64,000 nt of DNA from Warburgia ugandensis (GCA_035236585.1 CP141137.1:8510327-8574326); one strand, 5' to 3'; positions 44,613 to 58,100 are shown, numbered from the stretch's first letter. Numbers and translations are program-made. The notes: a model not told the origin generated them from the sequence alone.

Positions 44613-45387
44613 ATTAATATTTCTTGCAATGCATATCGGGGATTTTGTATTGATCTGGCCATTTGAAGGCTTTTCTGTTTTCTTTTTCTCCTTTTCCTCT
44701 TTTTTGGAGTTTTCCTTTTTTTTCATTGCTTTCTAGTGTGTCCCTTGTACAATGGTGCAGCAGGCAAAAGATTTTTAATGGAGAGAAGGATGGATGGCCA
44801 AGAAATTAGACAGGGTGATATTTTTCCTGTGGAGAGGTGGGACCCTTGAAATTAAAAAAAGTGGCAGACTGTCATGCTTGAAAGGTATTGGATCCTTTGA
44901 TATTTGTTCCCCCAAAGTTGCACAGCCCATTAGATAATTCCATCTCCAGTGTATTGTGGAGAAACATTTGTTTTTCATCTACTTCCATCTCCAGTTTTGT
45001 TTTCGGAAAATGTTTATTTTCCATTTATTTAATTGATCTTTGTATATTGTTTCATTTGACTTTTGATTCGGTGACATTGCCCCTCTAGCCTGATCCTTAT
45101 TATCTGAAGTGTATCTAATGGACTTTATTTATCAATAAAGGAGTTTGGGATGAAAAGTTAAGGGTGTCTAATGAGATGTGATGAGGAGAAGGCTTTGCTA
45201 CTCTCCCCCAAGGAATTATATGGTGCAACCACTCTCATTGTCATGATTCCATTATATGTGTACTTAAAATTGGTGGTGGACTTTCTTTTTAATATTTTTT
45301 TTATTAGTTCATCTAATTTGCCTCATCCTATATGGCTTATGTATTAAATGTTTTATCTATTGCATATATCTAAATTTTATATCTTGG

Positions 45388-45473
45388 ATATTTAAAGCAA
45401 AAAAAAAAAAGAGATCTCGTAGTTCTTTTGTGACCTTTTTGTGTTTTATCGTTCTTTTTTTGCTTTAAAATAT
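45388..45473. mobile_element. small element with inverted ends, MITE-like
   Basis: Left end atatttaaagcaaaaaaa (45388) is the complement of the right end tttttttgctttaaaatat (to 45473), an 18-19 base terminal inversion around 50 bases. Its short size and low complexity make it a weak call. Confidence 0.4.
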
Positions 45474-45600
45474 CAAAAAACAAAGAACTTCAAAATATGC
45501 AACAAATAACATTTTTTATACCTAGGCTATCTAGAATGAGGTAGATCAAATCAATAATTCCGACCACAAAAAAATGAAAAAAAAGTGAACCCACCACCCA

Positions 45601-45674
45601 CTTTTAAGGACACCTATAATGCAACTGTGAGACCTTGAGGCTCATCACAATTGCATTGTAGGCGTCCTTAAAAG
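45601..45674. mobile_element. hairpin MITE-like element
   Basis: Arms 45601-45630 and 45645-45674 (cttttaaggacacctataat against the complement of attgtaggcgtccttaaaag) pair over 30 bases with three mismatches around a 14-base loop. Confidence 0.6.
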
Positions 45675-47295
45675 TAGATGAGGACTACTTTTTCCAATTT
45701 TTTCTTGGATCCAAACAGTTGATCATATAATTCCTTTCTCTCATGTTTCTAGCCTCAAGCTTCAATCTATCATGCTCTCTATCGTGAACCCTGATCTCCT
45801 TTTAGTTGATTAATTAAGATCTTTGCCTTTCTTTTCTCTTATTTTACCAATTATATTATTTCATACACACTAAGCATGTTCAAATAGTATACATGAAAAA
45901 AACAGATAAACAAACAAATAAACATTTTTCACTTTGTCTCTAACCTTGCTTAAATCTTGAAGGTAGCTCTAATATTTGTTCTCATGCACTAATGTTTTCC
46001 CTCCCTAAAGTAATTATTGCATGATAATATACAAACTTTTTCAAGTAATATCATACAAATGCATCCAACTTGAAAGGGTTGAATTTTGGTTGGTAGGTCA
46101 TGCTCCATCATTCTCATCCTTATGGATTTTCCATTTTAAAATTTAAAAGAAAAATAGGCTTTAGGAGCATAAAATAGTTGAGATTTTTAAGAGAATGACT
46201 TATCTTGGCCCCTATAAAGTTTTGGAACTTTGGAGTTCCCAAGAACTTATAAGCTTCTTACCTAAACTATAAGTTCCTACCAAACCAATGAGTTCAGTGA
46301 CTTATCAGTGTCAAATTGATAACTCATTAATGCCCAAAATGAGAACTTACAAGTCACATGGTCCTATTGTAAAAGTTTATATTACTTCTACTTATGACCT
46401 AAAATTATTCATTTGTTTGTCAGCCTCTCAAATCAACCATGGCCAAAAAATCTCATATACTAAACAATCTTACTTGATTAGCTAAAAACTTAGAGGAAAT
46501 AATACTTATATCCTCAGGTTTTGGAATAATACACAAAACTCCCCTTTGGTTAGGTCATAATCTTCAAGATGCCCATTTTTGCTCTAGAAAAGATAAAATT
46601 ATCCTTTTGACCCTTATCTCATGCTTCATGAGCAGCCCTTTGTGCTCCTAAGCCATGGCTTTTGATTTAGTCCAAAGGAAGGTAATTAAACAATTTTTCG
46701 AATTCAATTTTAAAGTGAGAGATATGATTGTAAGTTACCTTTTTTTTTGTAGCAAAGAATCGTAATGTAAAATATGAGCCTGGGTTCTAGTAAAAAAGAA
46801 GAAGGATAATTTGGTCTTATTAAGCATAAACAAGTGCATTCACCAAGGCATGACTGGGTCAAAGGACACCATTGTTATTATTAAGGAATATAAGTTTTAT
46901 TTCTTCTAAAAACTTCATACTTCTTTTCAAACTTATAATACATTCATTTGTAGCATAGAATAATGTTTGGAATTGACACATGTTCATACCAATGGTTAGG
47001 ATTATATTCTCACAAGAGCAATGAGCATGATTTTTCATGACACTTGAATTGAAGTGAGAATTGCCAATTTAAATCATCAACAAGGTTTTGTAAACCCCAC
47101 CCTATCCCTAGACTTCTATGCTTCCAATTTAATGGGTAGAAAATGATTAAAAAAAGCAAACTAACAAAAAAAATCAATATATAATCATGGAAGTCATATC
47201 CGATCAAAGGCTTTAGAATTGTCAAATCCATTCATTGCAAGCCTTAACAAAAACAATTTTAAAATAAGTTGGCTCCACTTTCACAAATGCCAATA

Positions 47296-47462
47296 AAGGG
47301 CAGCCCAGTGCAAATAGCTCCCATGTATGGAGGGTCCGAGGAAGGAGAGAACCACAAGGGTCTTACATTGTATTTTGCAATAAGCTATTTCCACGCCTTT
47401 AACCCGTGACCTCAAGGTCACATAATAACAACTCTTAATGTTGCACTGAGGCTCCCCTTAAT
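47296..47462 (-). mobile_element. Au-like SINE with 16-bp target duplication
   Basis: Near full-length, from ggcagcccagtgc to ttgcactgaggctcccc, with the box-B complement aacccgtgacctcaag. It is flanked by ttcacaaatgccaata at 47280-47295 and ttcataaatgccaata at 47463-47478 (one mismatch). Confidence 0.9.
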
Positions 47463-47478
47463 TTCATAAATGCCAATA

Positions 47479-50266
47479 TATTTTATAAAAGAAGATATAA
47501 TAATGTATGAGAAATAAATAAATAGGAAAAACCTAACCCTAACTTCACCTCCTCTTTTGTCAAGAAGTTTCAAAAAACAATGTAAGTATCAGAAATTGGG
47601 AAAGAGAAAATTCAAAAACAGAGAATTTGTTAATATTGTATCCACATGCTTCGTCTTCATTCATTGTGTAGAATTCCTACCATTACTCTTCATCATCCTA
47701 AACTCTTAAAATTGATACTTCCATCAACCTCAAGCTAGATGAACTTGATCATCATCATACTAGAGACATCGAAGTTACCATTCCTTTTTTGTGACCTAGG
47801 GCTTTAAGAACTTTGCAATTTGATGTTGTGCTAAAGAATAAGGATGGAACTAAATGGAATAGATTTTACACTAGACACAAGTTCTAAAGTTGCTAGAACT
47901 TGTAAGTTCTATAAGAGGGAGAACTATCTAGCACAAATAATCCAATATAGCCCGGGGGTTAGGGTGAAGCACCTCTCTAATAAGTAGGTCACAAGTTCAA
48001 GGCAATTCATTACATCTCTTCATGTGTATTTGCATTTTGAGGGTGTGTCTTCAGGATACATTTGGAAAGAGTGTATCTACAAAGAGATGAATAAGGTGTC
48101 TAAGTCACTAGTTAAAAAAAAGAAGGAAGGAGAATTGTCTTGCTTTTGAATTTGAGGAGCTTATAAGTTTCCAAACCAACTCAAAATTTACACGTTCCAA
48201 GCCTAAGAACTTCTAAGTTCCCAAACTTTACACTTCTCAAGCAAGCCTTAAAGAGGAACAATTTGGATTACTTACCTTCTATGTCCCTCATGCACTTAAT
48301 GATGTAAGATACTCTAAAATATTCTTCTAGATACCATTGCAATGAATATAAATGCACACACGAAGATGGTACCACATCTTAAAAATAAAGGCTAAAAGCT
48401 CCAAATTTTTTCATTTGTAAATTAAGATGTCTTAGTATCAATTTCCAATTCATTATAACATCTCTTATAAGAAACCAAAACTCTTTTATTTTGATCAAAG
48501 TGCTTGATTTTTGTGCCCAAACCCATTTGGCATAATCTTTTTCTATCGTTTAATTATCTTGAGTAGTCTTAATTTTATTATCTTGAGCAAATTTACAAAT
48601 TTAAGATTATTTTATTATTGATTTCTATATAATGAACCTTTTTGCTATATATATTTCATGTTCTAATATAGAGAAATACCATCATGTATTTCTCAAGCAT
48701 TTTTAATCACCTTTTTCTTATATTGTCCACAATGAAGCTAGTTTTGTGTCATTTCCAATGGTTCCATTATTGCGAATGACAATGGAGATAATTAGACTCT
48801 AAAAATGTTGAGTGTAGTTCAACCAAGATAACCAATAATGAGATCAAAAGAAGAGGGAGTGGGAATTGAAATCATGGCCTTAAAAATTTCATTGTCACCA
48901 ACCTCTGTCGTTGAAAGTTCCTCATTGACCTCAATGCAAAAGCAAGTACATCATTATCACTCGTAAATTCCCAACTTTATTCATCACCTCAACGAGGTTA
49001 GTTAATTGGTTGTAATTAGAGCAGTGCATTTTAATCACCAGATATCTTGATTTAGTTAGCTTATGGATCGAACAAAAAAGAAAGGACAATGCTTAAACCC
49101 CCTTATTCATTCATAACATTTTTAGACTCAATTTTTTTCTTTATTAATCAATTTATCATATAGTATCAATCACTACCTCCTTCCCATGTCTTAATACCTG
49201 ACAATCCTAATACTTGTCTTACATTGGACATCCCTTCCTAATTACCATAGAAGATCAAAGGAGGATAACTTCTCCTCTGATGATTGTGGCCCATGAAATC
49301 TAAAGATTAAAAGCATTCACGAGGTCATGAATTTCACCAAGCTTATAAGTCAAGGGTTCAATAAGTCTATTAATTGTTCAATGTTATCAATAATAAAAAT
49401 TCAACAAAAATATTGACCCCACTTTGGATTTGGCACTATACGTGGAGCCACATTGTAAGATGTACCAAAGAATTATTTAAAGCAAGTCATCTAAGTATTA
49501 ATTTTAAATTAAAATAATATACAATAAAATATTTTTCTATTAGTCACTTGCTCTTTATTAGTGAATAAAAGCCTTTGTGTAATGGCACAAAGGAGCCTCT
49601 GTCTTTGGGTGGCCAATAATCAGGGTCCAAAGTAGATCATGGGTGCATCAGCACAACACTGAAATTGGCTAATGAAGAAGCATTTTATCTTGGGTATGAA
49701 GGTATCTTGCTAGATGATATGAGAGTTAGATGGCACAAGTATTTGATGATGGTATCTTGCCTCATAAGATGATTCCATGTTCCAAGTATGTGCTAGTGTT
49801 TTCTCATTCCCATATGCTATGATTTGTTGTAATTTAGATCTTTTTATTTAATCTTCTTAAGCTAATTTTGTTTATCCATTAGTATAGCCATGGGAAGGCT
49901 TTTCTTCCCCATGCAATAAAATTGTTTTTTTCTCCAAAAAAAAGTTGATAATCATTTTTTAAGTGAGAGAAATGATACTAGCACCTATTTAATTTAACAT
50001 ATTTTCTAATTTGATTTGTTATAAAATAGATATAATACCTACTAGGTCATTTAGTTTTATAAATGTACTTAGAACTTTATATCGGTAATGATTGCTTTGA
50101 TAAGAAAAGAGTGCATCTCCTTATTGGGATGTAGTATGTGTAACAAGGCAAGAAGACATAATAGAAATTAAATATCTAGACAACTACGAGCAAAACTCAT
50201 CTTCAAGTGGCTTTGGAGGCTTGACAATGGTAACAATTATATCCAAAAGAACATTATAAAAGAGGG
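47479..50266. other. intergenic, no gene recognised
   Basis: No convincing coding frame. The segment 49560-49935 ends like an L1 3' end (gccatgggaaggcttttcttccccatgcaataaaattg followed by a T run), so it may be an L1 3' fragment; I could not confirm coding sequence within it. Confidence 0.4.
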
Positions 50267-51013
50267 GGAAAAAAGTATAAACACCTCTATGGTTAGGGCT
50301 ACTTTTAACTACACCCTATGGTTAAATTCTAACTAATAGGACACTTGAGGTTCGACTAGGTAGCAAAATCAGCCTTCTATAAACGTTTATGGGTAAAGGA
50401 TGATTTCGCCCTCAACCTCTATTTTTGCTTTGCACCATTATCTCTACCTTTCCGTTCTCTCTTAGATCAATATCCACATTTGATGCCTATGGATTTGCTC
50501 TTATGAGGGAGGATGTAAATCCCTCTTGCAAAGATGTCATTAATAGGTAGTTGCTGAATATTGAGATTGAGGTAGGAGGAAGGAAGATGAGGGTAGCTGG
50601 ATAAGAATTTGAGGTGAGACCTCGGATCTACTCACCATGATCCATCTTTTTTATTCTTCTTTTTGTTTCGTGCATCTTGATTCAGTGCTTTCTTTTCTCC
50701 TTAGATCTAGTTTATAGATGAGTTAGGGTTTGTTTAATTTAAGGTTAAGTAAAGAAGGAGGGAAGCATGATTTAAGAATTTCATTATAAAAAAAAAAGGG
50801 AATCAAAATTTAAGCATTTCATAAAAAATTAAGTTAATAACTTATCAAGTGACAGCAAGTGATCCCATTTTTCATCCATCTTAATGGAATTGCATAATAG
50901 AATTCTAACTTTTACAACTAGTCAAACCTTGAAAATCTAATTAATTAGAATAAAACCACAGGGGGTAATTGAAATTGGCCCTAACTATAGGGAGTGTTTA
51001 TAATATTTTGCCT
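50267..51013. mobile_element. 750-bp DNA element with terminal inverted repeats
   Basis: The left end (aaaaagtataaacacctctatggttagggc, 50270-50299) and the complement of the right end (attataaacactccctatagttagggcc, 50978-51006) match at about three in four positions. No transposase frame is present inside, so the element would be non-autonomous. The superfamily is not determined. Confidence 0.55.
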
Positions 51014-51059
51014 TTAAATATAACTATCAAGAGGAATGTTCTTAGGGACTTGATGTTAA

Positions 51060-52060
51060 CAAAATTAAGATAAGCTTTTTTTTAATGGAAGGACATTTGT
51101 GAAAGGTATGAATCTTTTAGAAATTCCACATTTATGTTAGTAGTGGAAACAAAACCAAATATTGACATGATAAATGGCTTGATAGATGCCTTGGAAGTGG
51201 ATTTAGATGATATATAGAGTTTGTACAAAAGAACAACCTCATTTAGTACTTCTATGACTTTATTAACAATGAAATGAACTGGGAGCCATAGGTTAGCAAG
51301 TATTTTCGATAGATTTGAATAGGTGAAAATTGTTAACCTCATCACCTCCCTTCAAGGTAAACTCATGCTACAAGGAAAGATGACAAATAATGTTGGTAAC
51401 CTTCTTCAAGTGGAGTCTTTTCAGTTAAGTCTGCATATGAGACCCTTAGACAACATTTTATACTACAATGAAACATAAATTTGCATGGACTCCTAATTTT
51501 CCCCTAGAGTTAATGCTTTCATCCAAATTTTTTCTCATGGAAGATCTCTCACCTTGGATAGGGTAGCAGGGTCTATTTTAGTGCTACTTTGGCCATCAAG
51601 AACTACGAGCAATCAATCATGTTTTCCTTCATTGCCCAATCTCTTCTCCAAGTGTGACATTTTTTGCTTATGGCCTTCGACATGAAATGTGTGCCGTCTG
51701 AATGCCTACAACAACTTATGAAAGACTACATAGTTTAGAACTTTTCAAAGAGAACTAGAAGACTATGGCATCTTTGTACCACAGCTACCCTTTTGGTGCT
51801 TATGGTTGGAGAGCAACTTGAGATGCTTTGAAAATAGGAAAGTTTTTGATAAGCCATCTTTGATAGAAGTGTTGGGCATCTACTCTAAAATGGTGTTCAA
51901 AAGATATTAATTAAGAGAAATACAATGAGGGAGACAACAAATAGTGCTTAAAGCTCAAATTTGCTTTAAGTGGGAGCCCCCTCCCCATCGAGCTGAACTT
52001 TAATGGGGCTTGCTTTGGAAACCTAGGTACGTCTCATGCATAAGAGGTTTTGGTGAGTAG
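51060..52060 (+). pseudogene. degenerate L1-type LINE, reverse transcriptase end to RNase H
   Basis: In shifting frames the text resembles the 3' part of plant L1 ORF2. It includes FVKGMNLLEIP near 51095, a SLTLDRVAG segment near 51550 of the zinc-binding region, and RCFENRKVFDKPS near 51820. WEPPPHRAELNFNGACFGNLG near 51970-52030 matches the opening of the RNase H domain (usual form WxPPPxGxxKLNxDGA). Many stops and frameshifts; an old, dead copy. Confidence 0.65.
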
Positions 52061-53723
52061 CTAGCATTGGTGTGTGGATAATGCTACAGTTTATCTACAC
52101 AAATTTCTCCCTTGTTTTATATTTTGTTCTTATGCCTATTATGGTCTCTTGCTTGGGCCATTCTTTATGTGAGTAGGCTCTCCTCTTGTTGTGCTTGTGT
52201 ATTTGATTGGTGGTCTGCTGATAGAATTTTCTGGCAAATGAACTTCAAAAAAGGCATATATAAAAATTATCCATAGTGGCTATGGTTGAAAAGATGTCTA
52301 CATCACTATACAAATATTATGTTTTGTCTTAAGAATTGTTTATTTATTTATTTTTTGGAGGTGGATGAAATATAAGTTTAGGAAATGATAAATTGACCAC
52401 ATGTGAGGTGTGGTCAAACAACCATATCTTATGGAACAAAACTTTTACATGCTAGAATAACCCAAACCAAATACTTTTTTCATCTAGTAGACATCTAAAG
52501 CTAGAGCAATGAGATGGGCAATTCCGATCTTACAAAAGCGGGCTCCAAAATTTGTAATCTTTTGATCTAACCTCATATTATGGTTAAACATTTCTCATAT
52601 TCTCGTTATTGTAAGCTTTCTTCTACAATAATCTTTATCACACCTATTTAAAAAGAAAATGGCATTCTTCATACATGTTAATGTATATACCAAATATCTT
52701 TTATCTGATACAAGGAGAAAGACCTTTACCAACTATAGCATTTATGATCCAATGGAAAAAGCAAAAATAAAAGATGGTCTGGATATAGTATATGAATTGA
52801 TGCCTAAGCATTTTCTTGTGCTTACATCACATCACAGGTTCAAGGGGCTGGTCAGTTATGGGCTATCCTCAAAACCCAAGAAAAGAAAAAAAAAAGTCTC
52901 TGATAGTAGGATTTCCCATAGGGCAATGCTACTCAGGATATACAAATGTATATCCATGGTGACGCAAGCCTAGGACACCTTTGTTATAGATCCAAGCCAT
53001 CATCTTGTTTGCCTTACCTTATTTAGGCTACAAAATAAAAAATCACAAAATTGAATGATTATAAGCGCTTTTTTCAGCTTTAAGAATCAAAAGTTGCAAT
53101 CTTCCACACAATGAAACCACAGGCTAAGAAAGAGAGACCGAATTAGGTGCTTGAATTAGATCTTTGAAAGATCAAGCTTTCCTGGCCATAAGAAGGAGCG
53201 CCTTCCTTAGAGTGCCATCTCTTGCTATCATTGTTGTTTCCGCTAAGGCCTTGTCCCTTGCTACTGGATGTCTACACACAGGAATTGAATATGGAAGTTG
53301 TAAAAGAAAAACGTTTGTAGAATGAGATTGTTCCTTAGGTTGGTCGATAGATCTTTTCCACCATTTGGTACGACTTGGCCTAATCTAGTCCACCTTATCC
53401 TGCTCAAGGGATGATCCTGGCCTCTAGAGTAAATGTGATGAGAAAAAGTGCCTGCCAAATTTTCTCCAAACCAATGATTATTTAGGGATCAACATTGTCT
53501 ATCATCATCGGGCCTAGCTCGATAAGTAACAGCTCATCAAATCCGTCCACCCAATTACCAAACACATAATTGTACTCCCAAGGTTGCTTAATGATGGCCC
53601 ATCAAATCCGTGGACTAGTTTTTATTTTTGGGGAAAGCCCTTTCTTTTCACGTGTAAAATGCATCCTCTTCTTCTTTGTTTCTGTTTAGGATCAACGTGC
53701 TATATTATTTTCCGTAATCAAAC
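52061..53723. other. intergenic, no gene recognised
   Basis: A 104-codon frame at 52659-52973 shows no known domain, and no promoter or splice context was found. Confidence 0.4.
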
Positions 53724-53804
53724 AAAAAAAGGTAGCCCCAGTGCACGAAGCTCTTGCATACGTGGAGTCCACGGAAGGGGTAGACCACAAGATCTACAGT
53801 ACAC
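53724..53804 (-). mobile_element. Au-like SINE, 3' fragment
   Basis: aaaaaaaggtagccccagtgcacgaagctc through ggaaggggtagaccacaaga, then the match stops. Only the tail half of the SINE remains. Confidence 0.7.
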
Positions 53805-54838
53805 TAGAAAAACAATGAAAAGGAGAAAAGAGAGTCAAGGGAATAAAGATGAGGTAAAATGGGCATGGTTTGGTGACAAGCAATCGAGATGGTACGTTGG
53901 TAATACATTCCCATCTTGAGTAGAGAAAAATATGCCTAGATTTTAAAAGACAGCACTCAGAGGATACCCAGGCTTTGTTTGAAAGAGAAAAATTATCGGT
54001 GACATGTATCTTCCCTTGGCTGATATATGATAGATTATTATCTAAACTTTTCTTTTTTCTTATGATCCTTTTGGAAGAAAACAAGGGCAGACAAATTCCA
54101 AAAAAGCAAAAGCAAACATTACTGTGAAAACATTTATATTTTCTTGGTACATGGCAAATAATTACAAAGCAATCACTGATACACATTTGTGGAGATGCAC
54201 TTCTAAATCTAATCCTCAACTAAAGGAAAAAGCGGCCACTCGAACCTGGGATCAAGCATCTTTAAGGAAGATAGACAACTCAACTATACTAAACATTGTT
54301 GGCTTATTGAGAATAATTTGAATAATGTCTAGAGATCACAAAAAAAAAAAAAGAAAAAAAAAAGGGTCTTTGTATTTATTTTTCATGGACACTGGTTTTG
54401 GTAAAACGAAAAATATTAAGGAAAAGACTAAGAAATAGAAACATCCAACAGCCTCTCCACAGTCCACATTTCAAAAAAATCAATGGGCCATCGATGGGTT
54501 CAAGGTATTTCTCTACCCCTATAATCATCCATCAACATAAGAAATAAAAAGGCCGGTATCTTGTCCTTCCTAGCAGAATTGCATGGCAAATAAATCTTCA
54601 ACTTTGTTTAGTATATTGAGTTTATTCAAGTTAATTGTATGCATGGATCCAGTATAGTTTGGGATCAAAGGGGTTTGACACTGCAAGTAATCGATGGAAG
54701 TCAGAGAATCCCCATCTATTAATTTTGACAAATTTTTTGCTGCATGATATGTACAGCATCAGGATGCAGGAACAACATTTTAATCCTTAAATTATACAGT
54801 AGCATATTTTGCTTTATATATATATATGTGTGTGTGTG
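53805..54838. other. intergenic, no gene recognised
   Basis: No supported feature apart from A-rich runs (54340-54364) and a short (TA)n(TG)n tract at about 54816-54842. Confidence 0.4.
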
Positions 54839-54846
54839 TGTGATAG

Positions 54847-54991
54847 GGGAGCCTTGGCGCAAAAGTAAAATTGTCATAGTGTAATCATGAGATTATGGGT
54901 TCAAGGCTACATACTATAGACCCTTGTAGTCCGTCTCTTTCCAGGGCCTCGCATACACTGAAACTTTGTACATCGAGGTTGCCCTTTTACA
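54847..54991 (+). mobile_element. Au-like SINE, internally deleted
   Basis: Head ggggagccttggcgcaaaagt and box-B region gggttcaaggc are followed directly by tacatactatagacccttgtag, so about 40 bases of the body are missing. It is flanked by tgtgatag at 54839-54846 and 54992-54999. Confidence 0.82.
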
Positions 54992-55371
54992 TGTGATAGT
55001 GATTATTTTGGAATCCTATTATAGTCTACTCACTACATGTGTGTAACTTTCAAGTGATAGAAAGCTTGGACCATCATGGTTACCAACCAAAAGTGAGAGA
55101 AGATATGGCACAACTATAGATATAGCTAGATATCAATAATTGTTATTTAGAAGATTGAGGGGACCTGCATAAAAGTCATGGCCAACAAAGAGTCAACATC
55201 ATACATATATGGTAGCTAACTTTTACTGTTATAGATAACCCATTAAGACATGTTATCAAACACCCTTAGACGTGATGATAACTTCTTTTTTATGAATTGA
55301 ATTACCTCAGACAATCCTCTTGTGACTATCAAGTAAGGTCGTATATATACACCGATATATAACTTCTAGGA

Positions 55372-55545
55372 TAGCCTAGGCACAACGGTAGAAGTTGTTG
55401 TCGTGTGACCTTGAGGTTTTGGGTTCAAGGTGTGGAAACAGCCTCTTGTAAAATACAAGGTAAGGCTGCGTACTATAGGCCCTTATGGTCCTCTCCTTCC
55501 CCAAACCCCATATAGGCGGGAACTTCTTGCACCAGGGCTGCCCTT
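55372..55545 (+). mobile_element. Au-like SINE with 16-bp target duplication
   Basis: Full-length from atagcctaggcacaacggt to ccagggctgcccttt. It is flanked by tatataacttctagga (55356-55371) and tatataacttccagga (55546-55561). Confidence 0.9.
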
Positions 55546-55666
55546 TATATAACTTCCAGGAGCATTTAAGTAACTCGTGGGCATGCATGCCATCGCGGTC
55601 ATTAAGAGATCCTAATATATTTGTAATTGATTAATTATATCAGTCCTTATATTTATACATGTAGTG

Positions 55667-55841
55667 AGCTTTGGTGCAATAGTAGAATTGTCATCGTGTG
55701 CTCTTGAAGTCTTGGCTTCAAGGCATGAAATAACCTCTTGTAAAATGCAAGATAAAGCTGCATACTATTGATCCTTGCAGTTCGCCTCTTCCCTGTACTC
55801 GCATAAGCGGGAGCTTTTTGTACGAGAGATGCTCCTTTTTG
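55667..55841 (+). mobile_element. Au-like SINE with 17-bp target duplication
   Basis: Full-length from agctttggtgcaatagt to gagatgctcctttttg. It is flanked by identical tatttatacatgtagtg at 55650-55666 and 55842-55858. Confidence 0.9.
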
Positions 55842-55858
55842 TATTTATACATGTAGTG

Positions 55859-56552
55859 TGTATGCACACCTTGGGAAGAATAAGAGTGGTTAACGTACAA
55901 GTTGGCCTATCTGTCCACTGGTCAATCCATTTATCAGCTAGACCATCATGTTATGGTTGAACATGCCTCGTACGCCCGTTGATTGTGGCTTTTAAAATGG
56001 ATGGCTGGGAAAGAAGAGAGACAAAGTTGTGTACCTTTTCCAAAAGAGCCTACACCAGTCAAGCTAATATACAGAAGATCTTCCCTCGAGCAATGCATCT
56101 AGATCAACTGCAGTGCAGACTGGCATGCATGCGCTTTTGAATGTTGCACTAATATAGCAGGCGGCTGGAAGTATAGTATACGGGCCAGCTGCTGCTTTTG
56201 CTTGGAAAACCTGGCTTGATTGAAATGCTATTGGTGGTCGATGCTCCCGGCCACAGTTGGTGCATCATAAACGAGTTTGCCAAGCAATCTAAGCTAGCTT
56301 TTTTGGGTTGGTTTAGTTTATCATGTGGCTGTAATTTGTGTTTTCTCCACAAATCATATGTGTAGAATCATCCAACAAATTACGGACAATTTCAGTCTAT
56401 AGAATGCATAGTAAATCAATGGTTTTTGGCCGATCCTTCAATACAAAGCTTGAGTTGTGTTTGTGGCTGCTCTAGAAAATAGAAATGATCATTTAGCGGG
56501 CTTGTAAATGTATGTCTCTGTGTATGTTATGTTTTATGCATAGAATTAAGCA

Positions 56553-56634
<82 letters not shown>

Positions 56635-57930
56635 GAGCACTAATGGCTGCTATTTTTCATGTGTACATGCTCACCTGTCTTTATTTTTTAAGTGATCCAA
56701 TCCATTCATTGAATTCTCAAACCTCTAAAAGAAAATCTCATGTTTAATTTAGGAATCTCCTATGCAAACTCTTCTCTTTGAAACACCATCTGTTTTTCAA
56801 TCACAAAAGATCTAATGGGGAGGCCCTTAGGGTTCCCAAAAGATGAAAGTTTGGTACTCACCCATCTTATATGGCAGCAAATCAAATGAACGAAATAGAT
56901 CATTCAAAAAATAAAAAGTAGGCCAATGGGCCTAAGAGAGAGGGTACTTGTTGATGGTAGTAATTTAATTAGCTTACAAGCAACTACGCAAATAAGGGAT
57001 GCTGACAATATAGAACAAGCATCAAGAACTTTTGCCTCCACCACTTTTGCTGGTTTGAGACCCCCTTTAGTTTTCTTATTTTATTTTATTTTTTTTCGTT
57101 TTTGGGTTCTTTGAAATGAGTTTAATTAGCTTAGTTGAAATAATAAAGAGAAAGGGGATACACCCAAATCGAACTCCACGACTAAGGTTTCCAAACAATC
57201 AACAATGCTATGAGTGGATCCACCATGGGTATTGTTAATCATATCAGCCCTAGATTCCTTACCCACACTCGTGGTGGACCACCACAAGTTGGCTTTTTCT
57301 ATTTTTTATTATTATTACTATTATGTGTTCGTATCCTCGCCAATAACATAAAGAGCTGTTCCAGTACGTGTCAACACATGAGACAAAATGACATGGGGGG
57401 TTGCTAGTCTCAATTTTAAGCATGACAACATTATGGAGCTCATTATCTTCAAGGGAAAATAATTTAATAAGAGAGCCTTGATGTGACCCTCGATATCATC
57501 CATGGGCCTCACGTCAGAACAGATAAAGCAATTGATGTGATGTTGTGGGGCCCAATGTGCCACCGACTAGAACGGCATCCCTTGCAAGGGTGCTTCTTGT
57601 ACATAAGAGTATGCCCTGAGCAATATTTCACCTTTGACTATGCTGAAAAGTATTTCAATGATGGGTTTTTTCCATCCCAATCTTTTCATTTGGGCGTCTT
57701 TTGAGCATGGTTTGAAAGCACGGAGACTTGACTCAAAATTGGGGCGAGTCATGTTAACTCGGGAAATGTTGGCGAGTCAAAAAAACTCGAGAGCAATTTA
57801 AAAAAAGTTGTTTAATATATATCTAAATAGTGCAAATTTATTGTTTGTCAAATTTTAATCGCTACGTGAGCTGATCAGGTTCATCTGGAGAGAGAAATTT
57901 CAGAACCTTTTAGAAGTCCCATCTTACTCT
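55859..57930. other. intergenic, microsatellite and no supported gene
   Basis: Short frames only. A 'gactcgag/gagtc' rich stretch at 57720-57800 looks repetitive but was not assigned. Confidence 0.4.
56553..56630. repeat. (AT)n(AG)n compound microsatellite
   Basis: About 11 AT units followed by about 28 AG units without interruption. Confidence 0.97.
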
Positions 57931-58100
57931 AAAACAGCAATCCATTGCATGAAGCTCCAGCACATGTAAAGTTTGAGGAATGAGTTAACTAATAAAAGCC
58001 CATGCTTACCTCGCCTTTTGGCAAGAGGGTGTTGTCACTCCTCAAACCCATGACCTCTAGTTTACAGAGTTACAACTCTAATGTTGTGCCAAGTCTGCCC
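57931..58100 (-). mobile_element. Au-like SINE, diverged
   Basis: The complement order is preserved: cagcaatccattgcatgaagctcc, then ccttttggcaagagggtgttgtcac, aacccatgacctc, tgttgtgccaagtctgccc. There are many substitutions, so it is an older copy. Confidence 0.7.

Larger units (their letters stand above)
44613..47295. other. upstream region of NAL1 and intergenic DNA
   Basis: Polypurine/polypyrimidine tracts at 44650-44720 lie just above the inferred transcription start. Beyond them the DNA is AT-rich with two hairpin elements (listed). No gene is recognised. Confidence 0.5.

Noticed and set aside
47955-48010. tRNA gene or second SINE head
   Set aside because: A GTTCAAGGC box-B-like phrase exists, but no A box at the right distance and no cloverleaf could be drawn.
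57700-57860. Regulatory array of gactcg motifs
   Set aside because: The motifs are irregular and look like part of a dispersed repeat; no element boundary could be shown.
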